From contig CAMPBJ010000002.1 of NCBI GenBank assembly GCA_946637575.1, positions 1-19,329 of the forward strand: a stretch of 19,329 nt of DNA, in the 5' to 3' direction. Origin of the DNA: an uncultured Clostridia bacterium (GTDB taxonomy: Bacteria > Bacillota > Clostridia > Christensenellales > Borkfalkiaceae). The notes under the pieces were generated by a model. It saw nothing but the letters and a program-made list of their open reading frames with translations, made no database searches and had not been told where the DNA came from. The translations under genes were made by a program, and so were the position numbers. This document shows, one piece after another, positions 7,294 to 16,046 of this stretch (its first letter is position 1; the number at the start of each line of letters is the position of its first letter).

Positions 7294-10170
7294 TTGAACG
7301 GTTTAGGCAGAAAAGAGAAAAATACAACCGGTAAACAAACGGTTTTCACGAAAGAGACTTTCGGCGTGGTGCTTATGCTTTTTTCCGCGCTCTCTCTCGT
7401 TTTGGTGATCACGCGCGGCGCGGTATTCGGTGATCCGGGGGTTTACGTTAACTCCTTTTTCTTCGGCGCGTTCGGATACTTTTCGTTTTTAGTCTGCGCG
7501 TACGTTTTCTATCTCGGCTTTTTCCTTCTTACGGAAAAGCGGTTCTCTGTCCCTGTTAAAATCAAACTTTTAGTAACGGCGTTCTTTTCCGTGCTTGCCG
7601 TTATGCTTCAGATCGTTTCCGTAAAGGCAACCGGAAGTTACGGCGAGTATATCGCGACTTCGTATTCCATGGGTAGCGGCGGGATAGCCACTTCCTCCAT
7701 TTCGGGCGCGGTCGCGTCCCTTCTTTCTTACTGGGAACAGAAACTCTTAACCCCCGTAGGTTCTTACGTCGTTTCGGGCGTTCTGCTTGCGGTGATCGTT
7801 TTCTTCTTCGTCAGGACTGTCAGAGAGAATAAGCCCGCGGTAAAAGGAAAAGACGTCGGCGCGTTCAGAAGTTCTTACGAAAAATCTGCGGAAAGTACCG
7901 AAACCGCGGATAAAACGGAACCCGTGCAGGACGGCGGAAGACAGAAACTTTTCGTCGCGAATAGCGACGAGTTCGCGTTCAAGAGCAAAAAGGAACTCGA
8001 AAAGAGCGAGAGCGCGAAGATCGAGTTTGAAAAGAACGGACTCGGAGTCGTAAACTACGGCACGTACAAATCCGGGTACACCGACGATTTGCAGGATAAG
8101 ATAAACTACATTAAAACCCCGAGCGTTATAGACATAACCCCGAAAACCGAAGTAAAGAGCGGCGCGCCGTCCGTTTCGGACTACGTAAAGCCGCTTGAAA
8201 CCAAAAATAAAGAGATCGAAGACTCGCCCGCCGATATTCCGCTTATCGAACACGGAGAAGAGAGGGCGGAAGAACGCGAGTCCTATACCGCGTTCGACGA
8301 ATACGCAAACGTCGAAGAGATAGACGACAAGAATATTGCCACCGAAAACGACGAGCGTTTCGATCCTTACCGCGAAATTAGTAAACCTGAGGAAGTTACT
8401 CCGCCCGTGGCGGAAGAAGACTTAAAGCCCGAACAGGCGGAAGAGGAAGAAGTTCCGCCGACGTCGAACTTAAATTCGAGAAGACTCAGGAACGTTTTCT
8501 TCGGCGAATCCGAAGAAGAGAAGGAAAGCGAAGAAAAACCCGAGGAAAAAGCTTCTGACCGACCGTTCGGCGAAACGGACGCCGTACCGCAGAGAAGAGA
8601 TCGTTCGTTTGGATTTTCGTTCGAAGAACCTTCGGAAGAAAAAGCCGAAGAGCCGTCGAACGAAGAAGAGGAAAAGGCGTTACTTCCCGAAAACTTTAAT
8701 TACGACCGCCCTCCGCTCGACCTTTTGGAAACTTACGCTAAATCCGCCGACGCGCCGAAGGACAACCACGAAGAGCGTATGCGTATTATAAAGCAGACGC
8801 TCGACGACTTCGGGGTTAACGTCTCCGTAGAAGGATTCGTACAGGGTCCGTCGGTTACAAGGTACGAAATAAAGATGCCGCCCGGAGTTCCCGTAAAGAA
8901 GATGCTCCGTTTTGAAGACGATTTTATGTACGCGCTCGCAAGCAACTATTCGGTGCGCGTCGAAGCGCCTATCCCCGGCAAAAGCCTCGTCGGTATCGAA
9001 GTCGCAAACACGTACCCGGAGACCGTGGGGTTAAAGGAAGTTTTAAGCGCGCCGAAGGAATCGAAACGCGGTTCGCTTATGTTCGCTTTGGGTAAAGACA
9101 TCGTGGGTGAACCTATTTTCGACAACCTTGCCGAAGGTCCGCACTTCCTTGTCGCGGGTACTACGGGGTCTGGAAAGAGCGTGTGCTTAAACGTTATGAT
9201 CGTGAGCCTTATCATGCGTTACGGACCGGAAGACGTAAGACTTATTTTAGTCGATCCGAAAGGCAACGAGTTCAGACCTTACGAACATTTGCCGCATCTT
9301 CTCGTGGACGAGATCGTTACCGAACCTAAAAAAGCGCTTGCCGTTCTTTCCTGGGCGCACGACGAGATGGAGAGAAGATACAAGGTGCTTGAAAAAGCCG
9401 GCGGCATCAGAGATATAAAGGCGTATAACGAAATAAACAGCGATCCGTCGAAGAAGATGCCGAGGATCGTTATCGTGGTGGACGAACTTTCAAACCTTAT
9501 GGAGACTTGCAAAAAAGAGATGGAGGCGCGAATCCTTGCGATAGCGCAGAAGTCCCGCGCGGTAGGTATCCATTTGGTTCTTGCAACTCAAAGACCGTCG
9601 GTAGACGTTATCACGGGTACGATAAAGGCGAATCTTCCGTCGAGAATCGCGCTCCGCGTTACCAACTTTGCGGACTCCAACACCATTTTGGGCGCGGGCG
9701 GGGCTGACAAACTGTTGGGGCACGGCGATATGCTGTACCGCAACTCGCTTATGCCCGAGGCGAAAAGGTATCAGGGCGCGTGGATAAGCGATATGGAGAT
9801 AAACAACGTCGTTCGGTACATCATCGAACACAACAAGAGTTACTTCGACGACGGACTGAAATTATACCTCGATAACGCGGTGAAACCGAGAGACGACGCG
9901 GAAGCGGCAGACGTTCCGTCCGGCGACGAGAACGCCGAAGTCAACGACTTTTTCTTAAAAGCGCTTTATCTTGCGGTCTGCACCGGCTCGGTTTCCATTT
10001 CGCAACTGCAAAGACGTTTTTCGATAGGTTACGCAAGGGCGGGCGGACTTGTGGACAAAATGGAGCGTATGGGTTTCGTTTCCGCCAACGAGGGCAGTAA
10101 GGCAAGGCGCGTGTTACTGTCGAGAGAAGAATTTATAGCGCGATTCGGCGAGATGTCGGACGACGTTTAG
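7294..10170 (+). CDS. ftsK: FtsK/SpoIIIE-type DNA translocase
   Basis: Membrane-anchored hexameric ATPase that pumps chromosomal DNA through the closing septum. I prefer the TTG at 7294 (958 residues): AGGGGAG lies at 7281-7287, six bases upstream, whereas the in-frame ATG at 7261 sits at the predicted RNA start with no leader. Residues 22-175 hold four membrane helices (about 24-43, 54-80, 89-109, 156-175) with a Gly/Ser-rich stretch at 125-147 typical of the family. A long acidic, Glu/Lys-rich low-complexity linker follows to about 470. The motor has the alpha-domain block GFVQGPSVTRYEIKMPPGVPV, Walker A AGTTGSGKS (621-629) and Walker B IVIVVDELSN (D730-E731). The winged-helix gamma domain at the C-terminus (SISQLQRRFSIGYARAGGLVDKMERMGFV) reads polarity motifs. 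Whether it serves division or sporulation cannot be told. Confidence 0.96.
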   Translation: MNGLGRKEKNTTGKQTVFTKETFGVVLMLFSALSLVLVITRGAVFGDPGVYVNSFFFGAFGYFSFLVCAYVFYLGFFLLTEKRFSVPVKIKLLVTAFFSVLAVMLQIVSVKATGSYGEYIATSYSMGSGGIATSSISGAVASLLSYWEQKLLTPVGSYVVSGVLLAVIVFFFVRTVRENKPAVKGKDVGAFRSSYEKSAESTETADKTEPVQDGGRQKLFVANSDEFAFKSKKELEKSESAKIEFEKNGLGVVNYGTYKSGYTDDLQDKINYIKTPSVIDITPKTEVKSGAPSVSDYVKPLETKNKEIEDSPADIPLIEHGEERAEERESYTAFDEYANVEEIDDKNIATENDERFDPYREISKPEEVTPPVAEEDLKPEQAEEEEVPPTSNLNSRRLRNVFFGESEEEKESEEKPEEKASDRPFGETDAVPQRRDRSFGFSFEEPSEEKAEEPSNEEEEKALLPENFNYDRPPLDLLETYAKSADAPKDNHEERMRIIKQTLDDFGVNVSVEGFVQGPSVTRYEIKMPPGVPVKKMLRFEDDFMYALASNYSVRVEAPIPGKSLVGIEVANTYPETVGLKEVLSAPKESKRGSLMFALGKDIVGEPIFDNLAEGPHFLVAGTTGSGKSVCLNVMIVSLIMRYGPEDVRLILVDPKGNEFRPYEHLPHLLVDEIVTEPKKALAVLSWAHDEMERRYKVLEKAGGIRDIKAYNEINSDPSKKMPRIVIVVDELSNLMETCKKEMEARILAIAQKSRAVGIHLVLATQRPSVDVITGTIKANLPSRIALRVTNFADSNTILGAGGADKLLGHGDMLYRNSLMPEAKRYQGAWISDMEINNVVRYIIEHNKSYFDDGLKLYLDNAVKPRDDAEAADVPSGDENAEVNDFFLKALYLAVCTGSVSISQLQRRFSIGYARAGGLVDKMERMGFVSANEGSKARRVLLSREEFIARFGEMSDDV

Positions 10171-10176
10171 AAACTT

Positions 10177-11484
10177 ATGAAGAAAATCGGCATTATTTCG
10201 CTTGGGTGCGATAAAAACAGAACAGACACCGAAAAGATGATGGGTGTGTTAAAAGAAGAATACGCCTTTACGCAGGACGTAAAGGACGCGGACGTTATCG
10301 TCATCAACACCTGCGCGTTTATTAAGAGCGCGAAGGAAGAGTCGATCGAAGAGATCCTTTCGGCGTTGGAACTTAAAAAACTTTACCCCGAAAAAAAGAT
10401 CGTGGTTACCGGCTGTCTTCCGCAAAGATACGCGGGGGAACTTACGAAGGAACTTAAAGACGTGGACGTGTTTTTAGGCGTTTCGGACTACTCTTCGGTA
10501 GCGGACGCAATAAAAAAAGCGTTCGGCGGTGAAAAGAGCGTCAGCGTTACCGCGCCGAAGAACGAAAACCTTGTAAAAAGGGTGCGCACGACCGACGGGT
10601 ACGCCTACTTGAAAATCGCGGACGGCTGCTCTAATCATTGTACGTTTTGCGCGATCCCCTCTATCCGCGGCGCGTACCGCTCCGTGCCGATAGACAGCCT
10701 TATAGAAGAAGTTAAGGGTATGGGGGAGATAAAAGAACTGATTCTCGTCGCGCAGGACACTTTAAAGTACGGCGAAGACTTAAATCCCAAAAAGAATATT
10801 TTGGATCTGATACGCGCCCTGTCTTCTTTAAGGGAAGTCGGCGGTATCAGGATCATGTACTGCTATCCCGAAAATATTACGGACGAGTTTATCCACGAAC
10901 TTGCGGTAAACCCGAAACTTATTCGCTATCTCGATATCCCCTTTCAACACGCGGACGACGGGATACTTAAACTTATGGGTAGGAAAAGCACGGGAGAAGA
11001 CTACGCGGAACTCGTTAAAAAACTGCGCGAAAGAGTCCCCGGGATCGCTATCCGTTCGACGTTTATGACCGGATTTCCGGGGGAAGACGAAAAGGCGTTC
11101 GGTAACCTTTTGGAGTTTATTAAAACCGAAGAACTCGACAACGTGGGCTTTTTTAAGTACAGCGAAGAGGAAGGCACGCCCGCGGTTAAACTTCCGAATA
11201 AGGTTTTGGAGAGCGTAAAGACGAAAAGGCTTAAAAAACTCTATTCGGCGCAGAAGAAGGTCGCTAAAAAGAGAGCGAAGAAAATAATAGGCAGCACGCT
11301 CTTCGTTTTAGCCGAGGGGTTTGACGAAGATAGGCTCGCATATTTTGGAAGAGCCTACTTTTCCGCCCCCGATATCGACGGAAAGATTTACTTTCTGTCC
11401 GCCGACGAAGTGCCTTTCGGAACGCACGTGCGGGTAAAGATCACCGACGCGGAAGATTACGATTTTTACGGAGAAAGAGTATGA
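10177..11484 (+). CDS. rimO: Ribosomal protein S12 methylthiotransferase RimO
   Basis: 435 residues. RimO is a radical-SAM enzyme with two [4Fe-4S] clusters that adds a methylthio group to an aspartate of ribosomal protein S12. The N-terminal domain carries C11 (SLGCDKNRTDTE), C46 (NTCAFI) and C80 (TGCLPQRY). The radical-SAM loop is C151-x3-C155-x2-C158 in DGCSNHCTFCAIPSIRGAYRS. A TRAM-like domain fills about 370-435. SLGCDKN and the ending DAEDYDFYGERV separate it from MiaB. It begins six bases after ftsK and its stop overlaps the pgsA start in ATGA, so it sits in the middle of the operon. ftsK-rimO-pgsA is a common order in Clostridia. Confidence 0.95.
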   Translation: MKKIGIISLGCDKNRTDTEKMMGVLKEEYAFTQDVKDADVIVINTCAFIKSAKEESIEEILSALELKKLYPEKKIVVTGCLPQRYAGELTKELKDVDVFLGVSDYSSVADAIKKAFGGEKSVSVTAPKNENLVKRVRTTDGYAYLKIADGCSNHCTFCAIPSIRGAYRSVPIDSLIEEVKGMGEIKELILVAQDTLKYGEDLNPKKNILDLIRALSSLREVGGIRIMYCYPENITDEFIHELAVNPKLIRYLDIPFQHADDGILKLMGRKSTGEDYAELVKKLRERVPGIAIRSTFMTGFPGEDEKAFGNLLEFIKTEELDNVGFFKYSEEEGTPAVKLPNKVLESVKTKRLKKLYSAQKKVAKKRAKKIIGSTLFVLAEGFDEDRLAYFGRAYFSAPDIDGKIYFLSADEVPFGTHVRVKITDAEDYDFYGERV

Positions 11485-12059
11485 ATTTACCTAACAAACT
11501 TACGCTTACGAGGATTTTTATGATACCGCTGTTCGTGGTGTTTTACTATCTTACGGCGATAGGCGGCAATTTTTACATATCCGCCGCTATCTTCGCGCTT
11601 GCGGCTTTCACGGACTTTTTGGACGGGTATATCGCAAGAAAGTATAATCTCGTTACGAATTTAGGGAAGTTTTTAGATCCCATCGCGGACAAGGTGCTTG
11701 TTTCCACCGCGCTTATTTTACTTCTCGTTCCGCCGCAGGGCATAGTTATTATGCCGTGGTACGCGTCGATCTTCGTCGCGGTTATCCTTGCGCGCGAACT
11801 GATAGTCAGCGGTTTCCGCCTGGTCGCGGCAAAGAACGGGCAGGTCATCGCAGCGGACAAGTCCGGTAAACTTAAAACTTTTATCACGGACGTTTCGATA
11901 GTCGTGCTGCTTGTTTCCGCGGGGATCGAGCCTTTGGGCGAAATGAATACCGTAAACCTTATAGGCTTTATCCTTCTCGGAGTATCTGCGCTCCTTACTA
12001 TCGTCTCCGGTGTGATAATGATAGTTAAAAACAGATCCGTTTTAAAGGACGAAAAATGA
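11481..12059 (+). CDS. pgsA: CDP-diacylglycerol--glycerol-3-phosphate 3-phosphatidyltransferase
   Basis: 192 residues. It makes phosphatidylglycerol phosphate from CDP-diacylglycerol and glycerol-3-phosphate, the committed step to phosphatidylglycerol and cardiolipin in the inner membrane. The CDP-alcohol phosphotransferase motif is complete: D45-x2-D48-G49-x2-A52-R53-x8-G62-x3-D66-x3-D70. About five or six hydrophobic membrane helices are visible, and the N-terminus MNLPNKLTLTRIFMIP is characteristic. It starts in a four-base ATGA overlap with rimO and ends in another with cinA, so all three should be translated in a coupled fashion. Confidence 0.95.
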   Translation: MNLPNKLTLTRIFMIPLFVVFYYLTAIGGNFYISAAIFALAAFTDFLDGYIARKYNLVTNLGKFLDPIADKVLVSTALILLLVPPQGIVIMPWYASIFVAVILARELIVSGFRLVAAKNGQVIAADKSGKLKTFITDVSIVVLLVSAGIEPLGEMNTVNLIGFILLGVSALLTIVSGVIMIVKNRSVLKDEK

Positions 12060-13252
12060 GAACTGCGCTCATAGTGGTTTCAAAAGATCCCGACATTGCA
12101 AAGGACGTCAGCGGATTATCCGAGATTTTTTGCGACGGGAGAATAGATCTTTCGGTCGTAGAAGTTATTTTTGAAAAAGACGAGGCGAGATTAAAACGGA
12201 GAATCGCCGAGTTTAAGGACACGGTGGACGTTTTGGTCATAGCCGACGGAACGGAGAACATTAAAATAAAATCCGCCGTCGCGGACGCGCTTGACGCTCC
12301 GCTGTTCGAGAGCGACAACGCGAAGAGATTTGCCGACGCTATCTGCAAAGAAAAGCGGATCGAACCGAAAGATTATCACTTTTTTTTACCGGTCGAATCT
12401 TCGGTCGTTCCGAACCTTCGCGGCGCGTATCAGGGATTTATTTTAGAAAACGACGATATTCTGACCGCCGTTCTGCCGCAAAACGTTCCGGAAGTCAAGA
12501 CGATGGCTGAAAGTTATCTTTTCCCGTTTTTAGAGAAGAAGTACGATCTAAAAAGGAAAAGATTCGTCTTCAAGTTCTTCGGCGACGGGGAGAAGTTGAA
12601 AAAAGAACTTGACGGCGCAAGATCCGAACTCGGCGTCGATTTTTCGGATCGGATCACGGAAAGATACGGCGATTTTACCGTGGAACTTTTCTTTACCGAG
12701 AGTTCGGAGTCGGAGTTTTCCGCGGTTTTAAGACGGCTCGTTACCGCCTTAAAAGACGAGATATACGCCGAAACGGATACTACGCTCTCTGAAAGGCTTT
12801 TCGACTGCCTTTCGGTAAAGAACAAAAAAATATCGGTCGCGGAGTCGTTTACGGGCGGAAGAGTTTCGGCGGAGATAGTCAAAAATTCGGGAGTGTCCGC
12901 TTACTTTTCGGAAGGCATAGTCTCGTACTCTAACGAAAGTAAGGAGAGTAGGTTAAACGTTCCTGCGGATCACTTAAAGCGCGAAGGGGCGGTAAGTTCG
13001 GTCGTCGCCTACGATATGGCGGTGGGGCTTTTACGCACCAAAAGAGCGGACGTCGCCGTCGCGACGACGGGGATAGCCGGACCGAACTCGGACAACACGA
13101 ATAAACCCGTGGGGCTCTGTTACATTGCGGTGGGAACGCTAAACGGGATACATACTTATAAATACGTTTTCAGCGGTTCGAGAGAAGAAATTACCGAAAC
13201 GGCGAAAAATACGGCGCTGTTTCTTGCAATAAAAAACTTAAAAAGGATGTAA
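12056..13252 (+). CDS. cinA: CinA-family protein with intact NMN-deamidase domain and eroded N-terminal domain
   Basis: 398 residues, near the usual CinA length of about 415. The C-terminal domain (about 245-398) is a standard nicotinamide-mononucleotide deamidase (PncC) domain: AESFTGG (262-268; the fourth position is normally Cys or Leu), GIVSYSNESKE, GAVS and TTGIAGP (337-343). The middle, 165-245, resembles the KH-like CinA segment. The N-terminal 1-160 aligns in layout with the MoaB-like COG1058 domain, but its hallmarks are gone. The GTELLLG-type motif is absent, the TGGLGPTxDD loop is replaced by ADGTENIKIK (63-72), and LPGPPREM has become LPQNVPEVK. Deamidase activity is plausible; ADP-ribose pyrophosphatase activity of the N-terminal domain is doubtful. 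Position between pgsA and recA is the conserved one for cinA. Confidence 0.88.
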   Translation: MRTALIVVSKDPDIAKDVSGLSEIFCDGRIDLSVVEVIFEKDEARLKRRIAEFKDTVDVLVIADGTENIKIKSAVADALDAPLFESDNAKRFADAICKEKRIEPKDYHFFLPVESSVVPNLRGAYQGFILENDDILTAVLPQNVPEVKTMAESYLFPFLEKKYDLKRKRFVFKFFGDGEKLKKELDGARSELGVDFSDRITERYGDFTVELFFTESSESEFSAVLRRLVTALKDEIYAETDTTLSERLFDCLSVKNKKISVAESFTGGRVSAEIVKNSGVSAYFSEGIVSYSNESKESRLNVPADHLKREGAVSSVVAYDMAVGLLRTKRADVAVATTGIAGPNSDNTNKPVGLCYIAVGTLNGIHTYKYVFSGSREEITETAKNTALFLAIKNLKRM

Positions 13253-13255
13253 ATT

Positions 13256-14260
13256 ATGGACGAAGCAAAATTGAAAGCATTAGAAGGCGTGATGGGGCAG
13301 ATCGAAAAGCAGTACGGAAAGGGCGCTATCATGCGACTCGGCGAAACCGCCGCGGACGCGGGGATAGAAGTACTTCCTACGGGCTGTTTGTCGCTTGACA
13401 TCGCTATCGGTGTAGGCGGACTTCCGCGCGGAAGGATCATCGAGATCTATGGGCCTGAATCTTCGGGTAAAACCACGGTCGCGCTCCACGCGATCGCGGA
13501 AGCGCAAAAACGCGGGGGTATCGCGGCGTTCGTGGACGCGGAACACGCGTTAGATCCCGTGTACGCCAAGAATCTGGGCGTAAATCTCGACGAACTTTAC
13601 GTTTCCCAGCCGGACACCGGCGAACAGGCGCTCGACATCACGAACTCGCTCGTAAACAGTAAGGCGGTCGATATCATCGTCGTCGACTCGGTTGCGGCGC
13701 TTACGCCGAGAGCGGAGATCGAAGGGGATATGGGGGACGCGCACGTAGGACTGCAGGCAAGACTTATGAGTCAGGCGCTCCGTAAACTCACCGCGATAAC
13801 CGCAAAATCGAAGACGGTCATCATCTTTATCAACCAACTCCGCGAAAAAGTCGGCGTAATGTTCGGCAACCCCGAAGTTACCGCGGGCGGAAAGGCGCTT
13901 AAATTCTACGCAAGCGTGCGTATCGACGTCAGAAAAGCGGACGCGCTCAAAAATTCGGACGGCGCGTACGGTAATCACACCAAGGCGAAAATCGTTAAAA
14001 ACAAGGTCGCGCCTCCATTTAAGACCGCTGAATTCGACATTATCTACGGAAAGGGCATATCGAACGAAAGTTGCCTCGTCGATCTCGGCGTAGAGCACGG
14101 CATACTCGAAAAGAGCGGCGCGTGGTTCTCGTATAAAGGCGAAAAGATCGCGCAGGGCAGAGAAAAGTGCGTAGACTATTTTACGCAGAACAAGGAAGTC
14201 GCCGAAGAAGTGCAGAAGGCGATCTTAGACAAGGTTTTCGCTAAAAAAGAACAGGACTAA
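13256..14260 (+). CDS. recA: Recombinase RecA
   Basis: 334 residues. RecA forms filaments on single-stranded DNA, drives strand exchange and stimulates LexA self-cleavage. Walker A is GPESSGKT (66-73), the catalytic Glu region is [10 protein letters not shown], loop L1 is in [12 protein letters not shown] and L2 in [21 protein letters not shown]. Full length, with no intein. The start has AAGGATG six bases upstream (13243-13249), and the gene begins three bases after cinA. No promoter or SOS box is seen immediately upstream, so control would be through the operon promoter before ftsK. recX, often next to recA, is not in the window. Confidence 0.98.
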   Translation: MDEAKLKALEGVMGQIEKQYGKGAIMRLGETAADAGIEVLPTGCLSLDIAIGVGGLPRGRIIEIYGPESSGKTTVALHAIAEAQKRGGIAAFVDAEHALDPVYAKNLGVNLDELYVSQPDTGEQALDITNSLVNSKAVDIIVVDSVAALTPRAEIEGDMGDAHVGLQARLMSQALRKLTAITAKSKTVIIFINQLREKVGVMFGNPEVTAGGKALKFYASVRIDVRKADALKNSDGAYGNHTKAKIVKNKVAPPFKTAEFDIIYGKGISNESCLVDLGVEHGILEKSGAWFSYKGEKIAQGREKCVDYFTQNKEVAEEVQKAILDKVFAKKEQD

Positions 14261-14267
14261 AAAGTTT

Positions 14268-14296
14268 TTGACTTTTAGTTCGCGTTATGTTAGAAT
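14268..14296 (+). promoter_or_regulatory. rny: SigA-type promoter for rny
   Basis: -35 TTGACT (14268-14273), a 17-base spacer, and -10 TAGAAT (14291-14296) with an extended TG at 14288-14289. It starts only eight bases after the recA stop. A short inverted repeat ACTAAAAAG / CTTTTAGT overlaps the -35. It is too weak and A/T-rich to call a terminator for recA, so some read-through into rny is likely. Confidence 0.85.
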
Positions 14297-14311
14297 AAAA
14301 TAAGTTAAAAA

Positions 14312-14324
14312 GCGTTAAAAACGC
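14312..14324 (+). other. Small hairpin in the rny 5' leader
   Basis: GCGTT-AAA-AACGC is a perfect five-base-pair stem with a three-base loop. It falls about ten bases from the predicted transcription start and twelve bases before the AGGAGG ribosome site at 14336-14341. It could shield the 5' end of the messenger or be without function. Confidence 0.4.
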
Positions 14325-14350
14325 AAAAAATAAACAGGAGGGCAAATAAA

Positions 14351-15955
14351 ATGCCAAATTTTACTTTCAGCTCCCTGTTCCTAGCAAGTGATATTTTGGT
14401 CGGCGTTTTAGCGGGCGTCGCGGTGTTAGTCGCGATTCTCGGTTTCGTCGTCGGCGGTATCGTAAAAAAGAAGTCTTTTGAAAAAGAACACGGCAATCTC
14501 GAAAAGTGGAGGAACGATTTTCGTTCCGACGCGATGAAGGAAGGCGAAAAAATCAGAAAAGAGGCTATTTTAGAGGCAAAAGAACAGGAAATCAAACTTC
14601 GCAACGACTTTGAAAGAGAAGCGAGGGAGAAAAAAGCGGAACTTTCCCGCACCGAGAACAGACTTTTACAAAAGGAAGATTTTCTCGACAAGAAAGAAGA
14701 ACAGTTAAACAGACGTAACGACGAGACGACGAGACAGCAGAACATCTTAAAAGAAAAGCAAGCCGATCTCGACCGTAAACTCGAAGATATCGGCAAGCAA
14801 CACGAAAAGATGATCGCCGAGTTCGAGAAAGTCGCGCAGATGAGCAAGGAAGAGGCGAAAAAGGAACTTGTCGACGCCATCACCGAAGAGGCGAGAAGGG
14901 ACGCGCTTTCGACCGTTAAAAACATCGAGGCGCAGGCAAAGGAAGAAGGCGAGAGAAAGGCGAAAGAGATCGTCAGCCTCGCTATCCAGAAATGCTCCAC
15001 CGAGCAGGCGTCGGAGATCACCGTTTCGGTAGTACCCTTGCCTTCGGACGATATGAAAGCGCGTATCATCGGCAGAGAGGGTAGAAACATAAGAACGCTT
15101 GAAAACGCTACGGGTATCGAACTTATAATCGACGATACGCCCGAAGTGGTCATCGTTTCCGGTTTCGATCCCGTAAGGCGCGAAGTCGCAAGGATAGCGT
15201 TAGAAAAACTTATTGCGGACGGAAGGATTCACCCCGCAAGAATAGAAGAAACGGTAGAGAAAGTCAAAAAAGAACTCGACCAGCAGATCAAAGAGGCGGG
15301 CGAGGCGGCGACTTTCGAGTGCGGAGTATTCGGACTCCACCCCGAACTCGTTAAGACCTTGGGCAGATTAAAGTTCAGAACGAGTTACGGTCAGAACGTT
15401 TTAAGGCACTCTTTGGAAGTCGCGCATCTAGCAGGCGTTATGGCGACCGAACTCGGCGTCGACGTAAACCTTGCAAAGCGCGCGGGACTTCTTCACGATA
15501 TCGGTAAAGCGTTAGACTTCGAGATCGAAGGCACGCACATGCAGATAGGTGCGGATCTTGCGAAGAAGTACAGAGAAAGTCACAACGTGGTAAACGCGAT
15601 ACTCGCTCACCACGGCGACGTAGAGCCGAAGACGATCGAGGCGGTGCTTGTCGCCGCTGCGGACGCGATAAGCGGCGCTCGTCCCGGCGCGAGAAGGGAA
15701 ACCACCACCAACTACATAAAGAGACTTCAGAAGTTAGAGGAGATCTCGGGTAGCTTTAAGGGTGTGGACAAGTGCTACGCGATCCAGGCGGGCAGAGAAG
15801 TCAGGGTTATCGTTAAACCCGAACAGATCAGCGACGCCGACACCGCGTTCCTTGCAAAAGATATCGCGAAGAAGATAGAACAGGAAATGGAATATCCGGG
15901 GCAGATAAAAGTCAACGTCATAAGAGAGTGGCGCGCCACCGAATACGCAAAGTAA
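14351..15955 (+). CDS. rny: Ribonuclease Y
   Basis: 534 residues, usual length is about 520. RNase Y is the membrane-anchored endoribonuclease that starts bulk mRNA decay in many Bacillota. One N-terminal membrane helix (about 12-36, [21 protein letters not shown]) precedes a long charged coiled coil (about 38-200). A KH domain follows with the GxxG loop in [13 protein letters not shown]. The HD domain shows H353 ([11 protein letters not shown]) and H382-D383 ([10 protein letters not shown]), then [11 protein letters not shown]. The start is set by AGGAGG at 14336-14341, spaced nine bases from the ATG. Transcribed from its own promoter and ended by its own hairpin. The recA-rny neighbourhood is conserved in Bacillota, but ymdB and spoVS, frequent followers, are absent here. 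Confidence 0.97.
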   Translation: MPNFTFSSLFLASDILVGVLAGVAVLVAILGFVVGGIVKKKSFEKEHGNLEKWRNDFRSDAMKEGEKIRKEAILEAKEQEIKLRNDFEREAREKKAELSRTENRLLQKEDFLDKKEEQLNRRNDETTRQQNILKEKQADLDRKLEDIGKQHEKMIAEFEKVAQMSKEEAKKELVDAITEEARRDALSTVKNIEAQAKEEGERKAKEIVSLAIQKCSTEQASEITVSVVPLPSDDMKARIIGREGRNIRTLENATGIELIIDDTPEVVIVSGFDPVRREVARIALEKLIADGRIHPARIEETVEKVKKELDQQIKEAGEAATFECGVFGLHPELVKTLGRLKFRTSYGQNVLRHSLEVAHLAGVMATELGVDVNLAKRAGLLHDIGKALDFEIEGTHMQIGADLAKKYRESHNVVNAILAHHGDVEPKTIEAVLVAAADAISGARPGARRETTTNYIKRLQKLEEISGSFKGVDKCYAIQAGREVRVIVKPEQISDADTAFLAKDIAKKIEQEMEYPGQIKVNVIREWRATEYAK

Positions 15956-15958
15956 AAA

Positions 15959-15985
15959 GAAAAAGCACCCGAAAGGGTGCTTTTC
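15959..15985 (+). terminator. Rho-independent terminator after rny
   Basis: AAAAGCACCC (15961-15970), GAAA loop, GGGTGCTTTT (15975-15984): a ten-pair stem with a short T tract. The stem has the same sequence as that of the terminator at 17721-17749. Confidence 0.85.
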
Positions 15986-16046
15986 ATAAAAGCAATTCTT
16001 TTAAAAGAGTGGCGCTGGCGGTATTGGCTACGCCTTGGGAACTGAT

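Noticed and set aside
8380..8690. Glu/Lys-rich repetitive segment in ftsK as a nucleotide repeat array
   Set aside because: It is low-complexity acidic linker typical of FtsK proteins, with no regular repeat unit.
10177..11484. MiaB (tRNA methylthiotransferase) as the identity of this radical-SAM gene
   Set aside because: The SLGCDKNRTDTE motif and the C-terminal DYDFYGERV fit RimO; MiaB-type N-terminal and C-terminal features are absent.
14257..14278. Inverted repeat ACTAAAAAG / CTTTTAGT as a recA terminator
   Set aside because: Nearly all A-T pairs with a bulge, no following T run, and it overlaps the -35 of the rny promoter.
14305..15153. 282-residue minus-strand open frame over the rny coiled coil
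   Set aside because: The reverse of Lys/Glu-rich codons gives a long Ser/Phe/Leu-rich frame that looks like a membrane protein. The plus strand has a full RNase Y with promoter and ribosome site, so this is an artefact.
15925..16015. Ten-base direct repeat AGAGTGGCGC at 15925-15934 and 16006-16015 flanking the rny terminator, as a possible target-site duplication
   Set aside because: It brackets only the terminator rather than the membrane-protein pair, and one copy is coding sequence of rny; a chance match or small local duplication is more likely than an insertion footprint.
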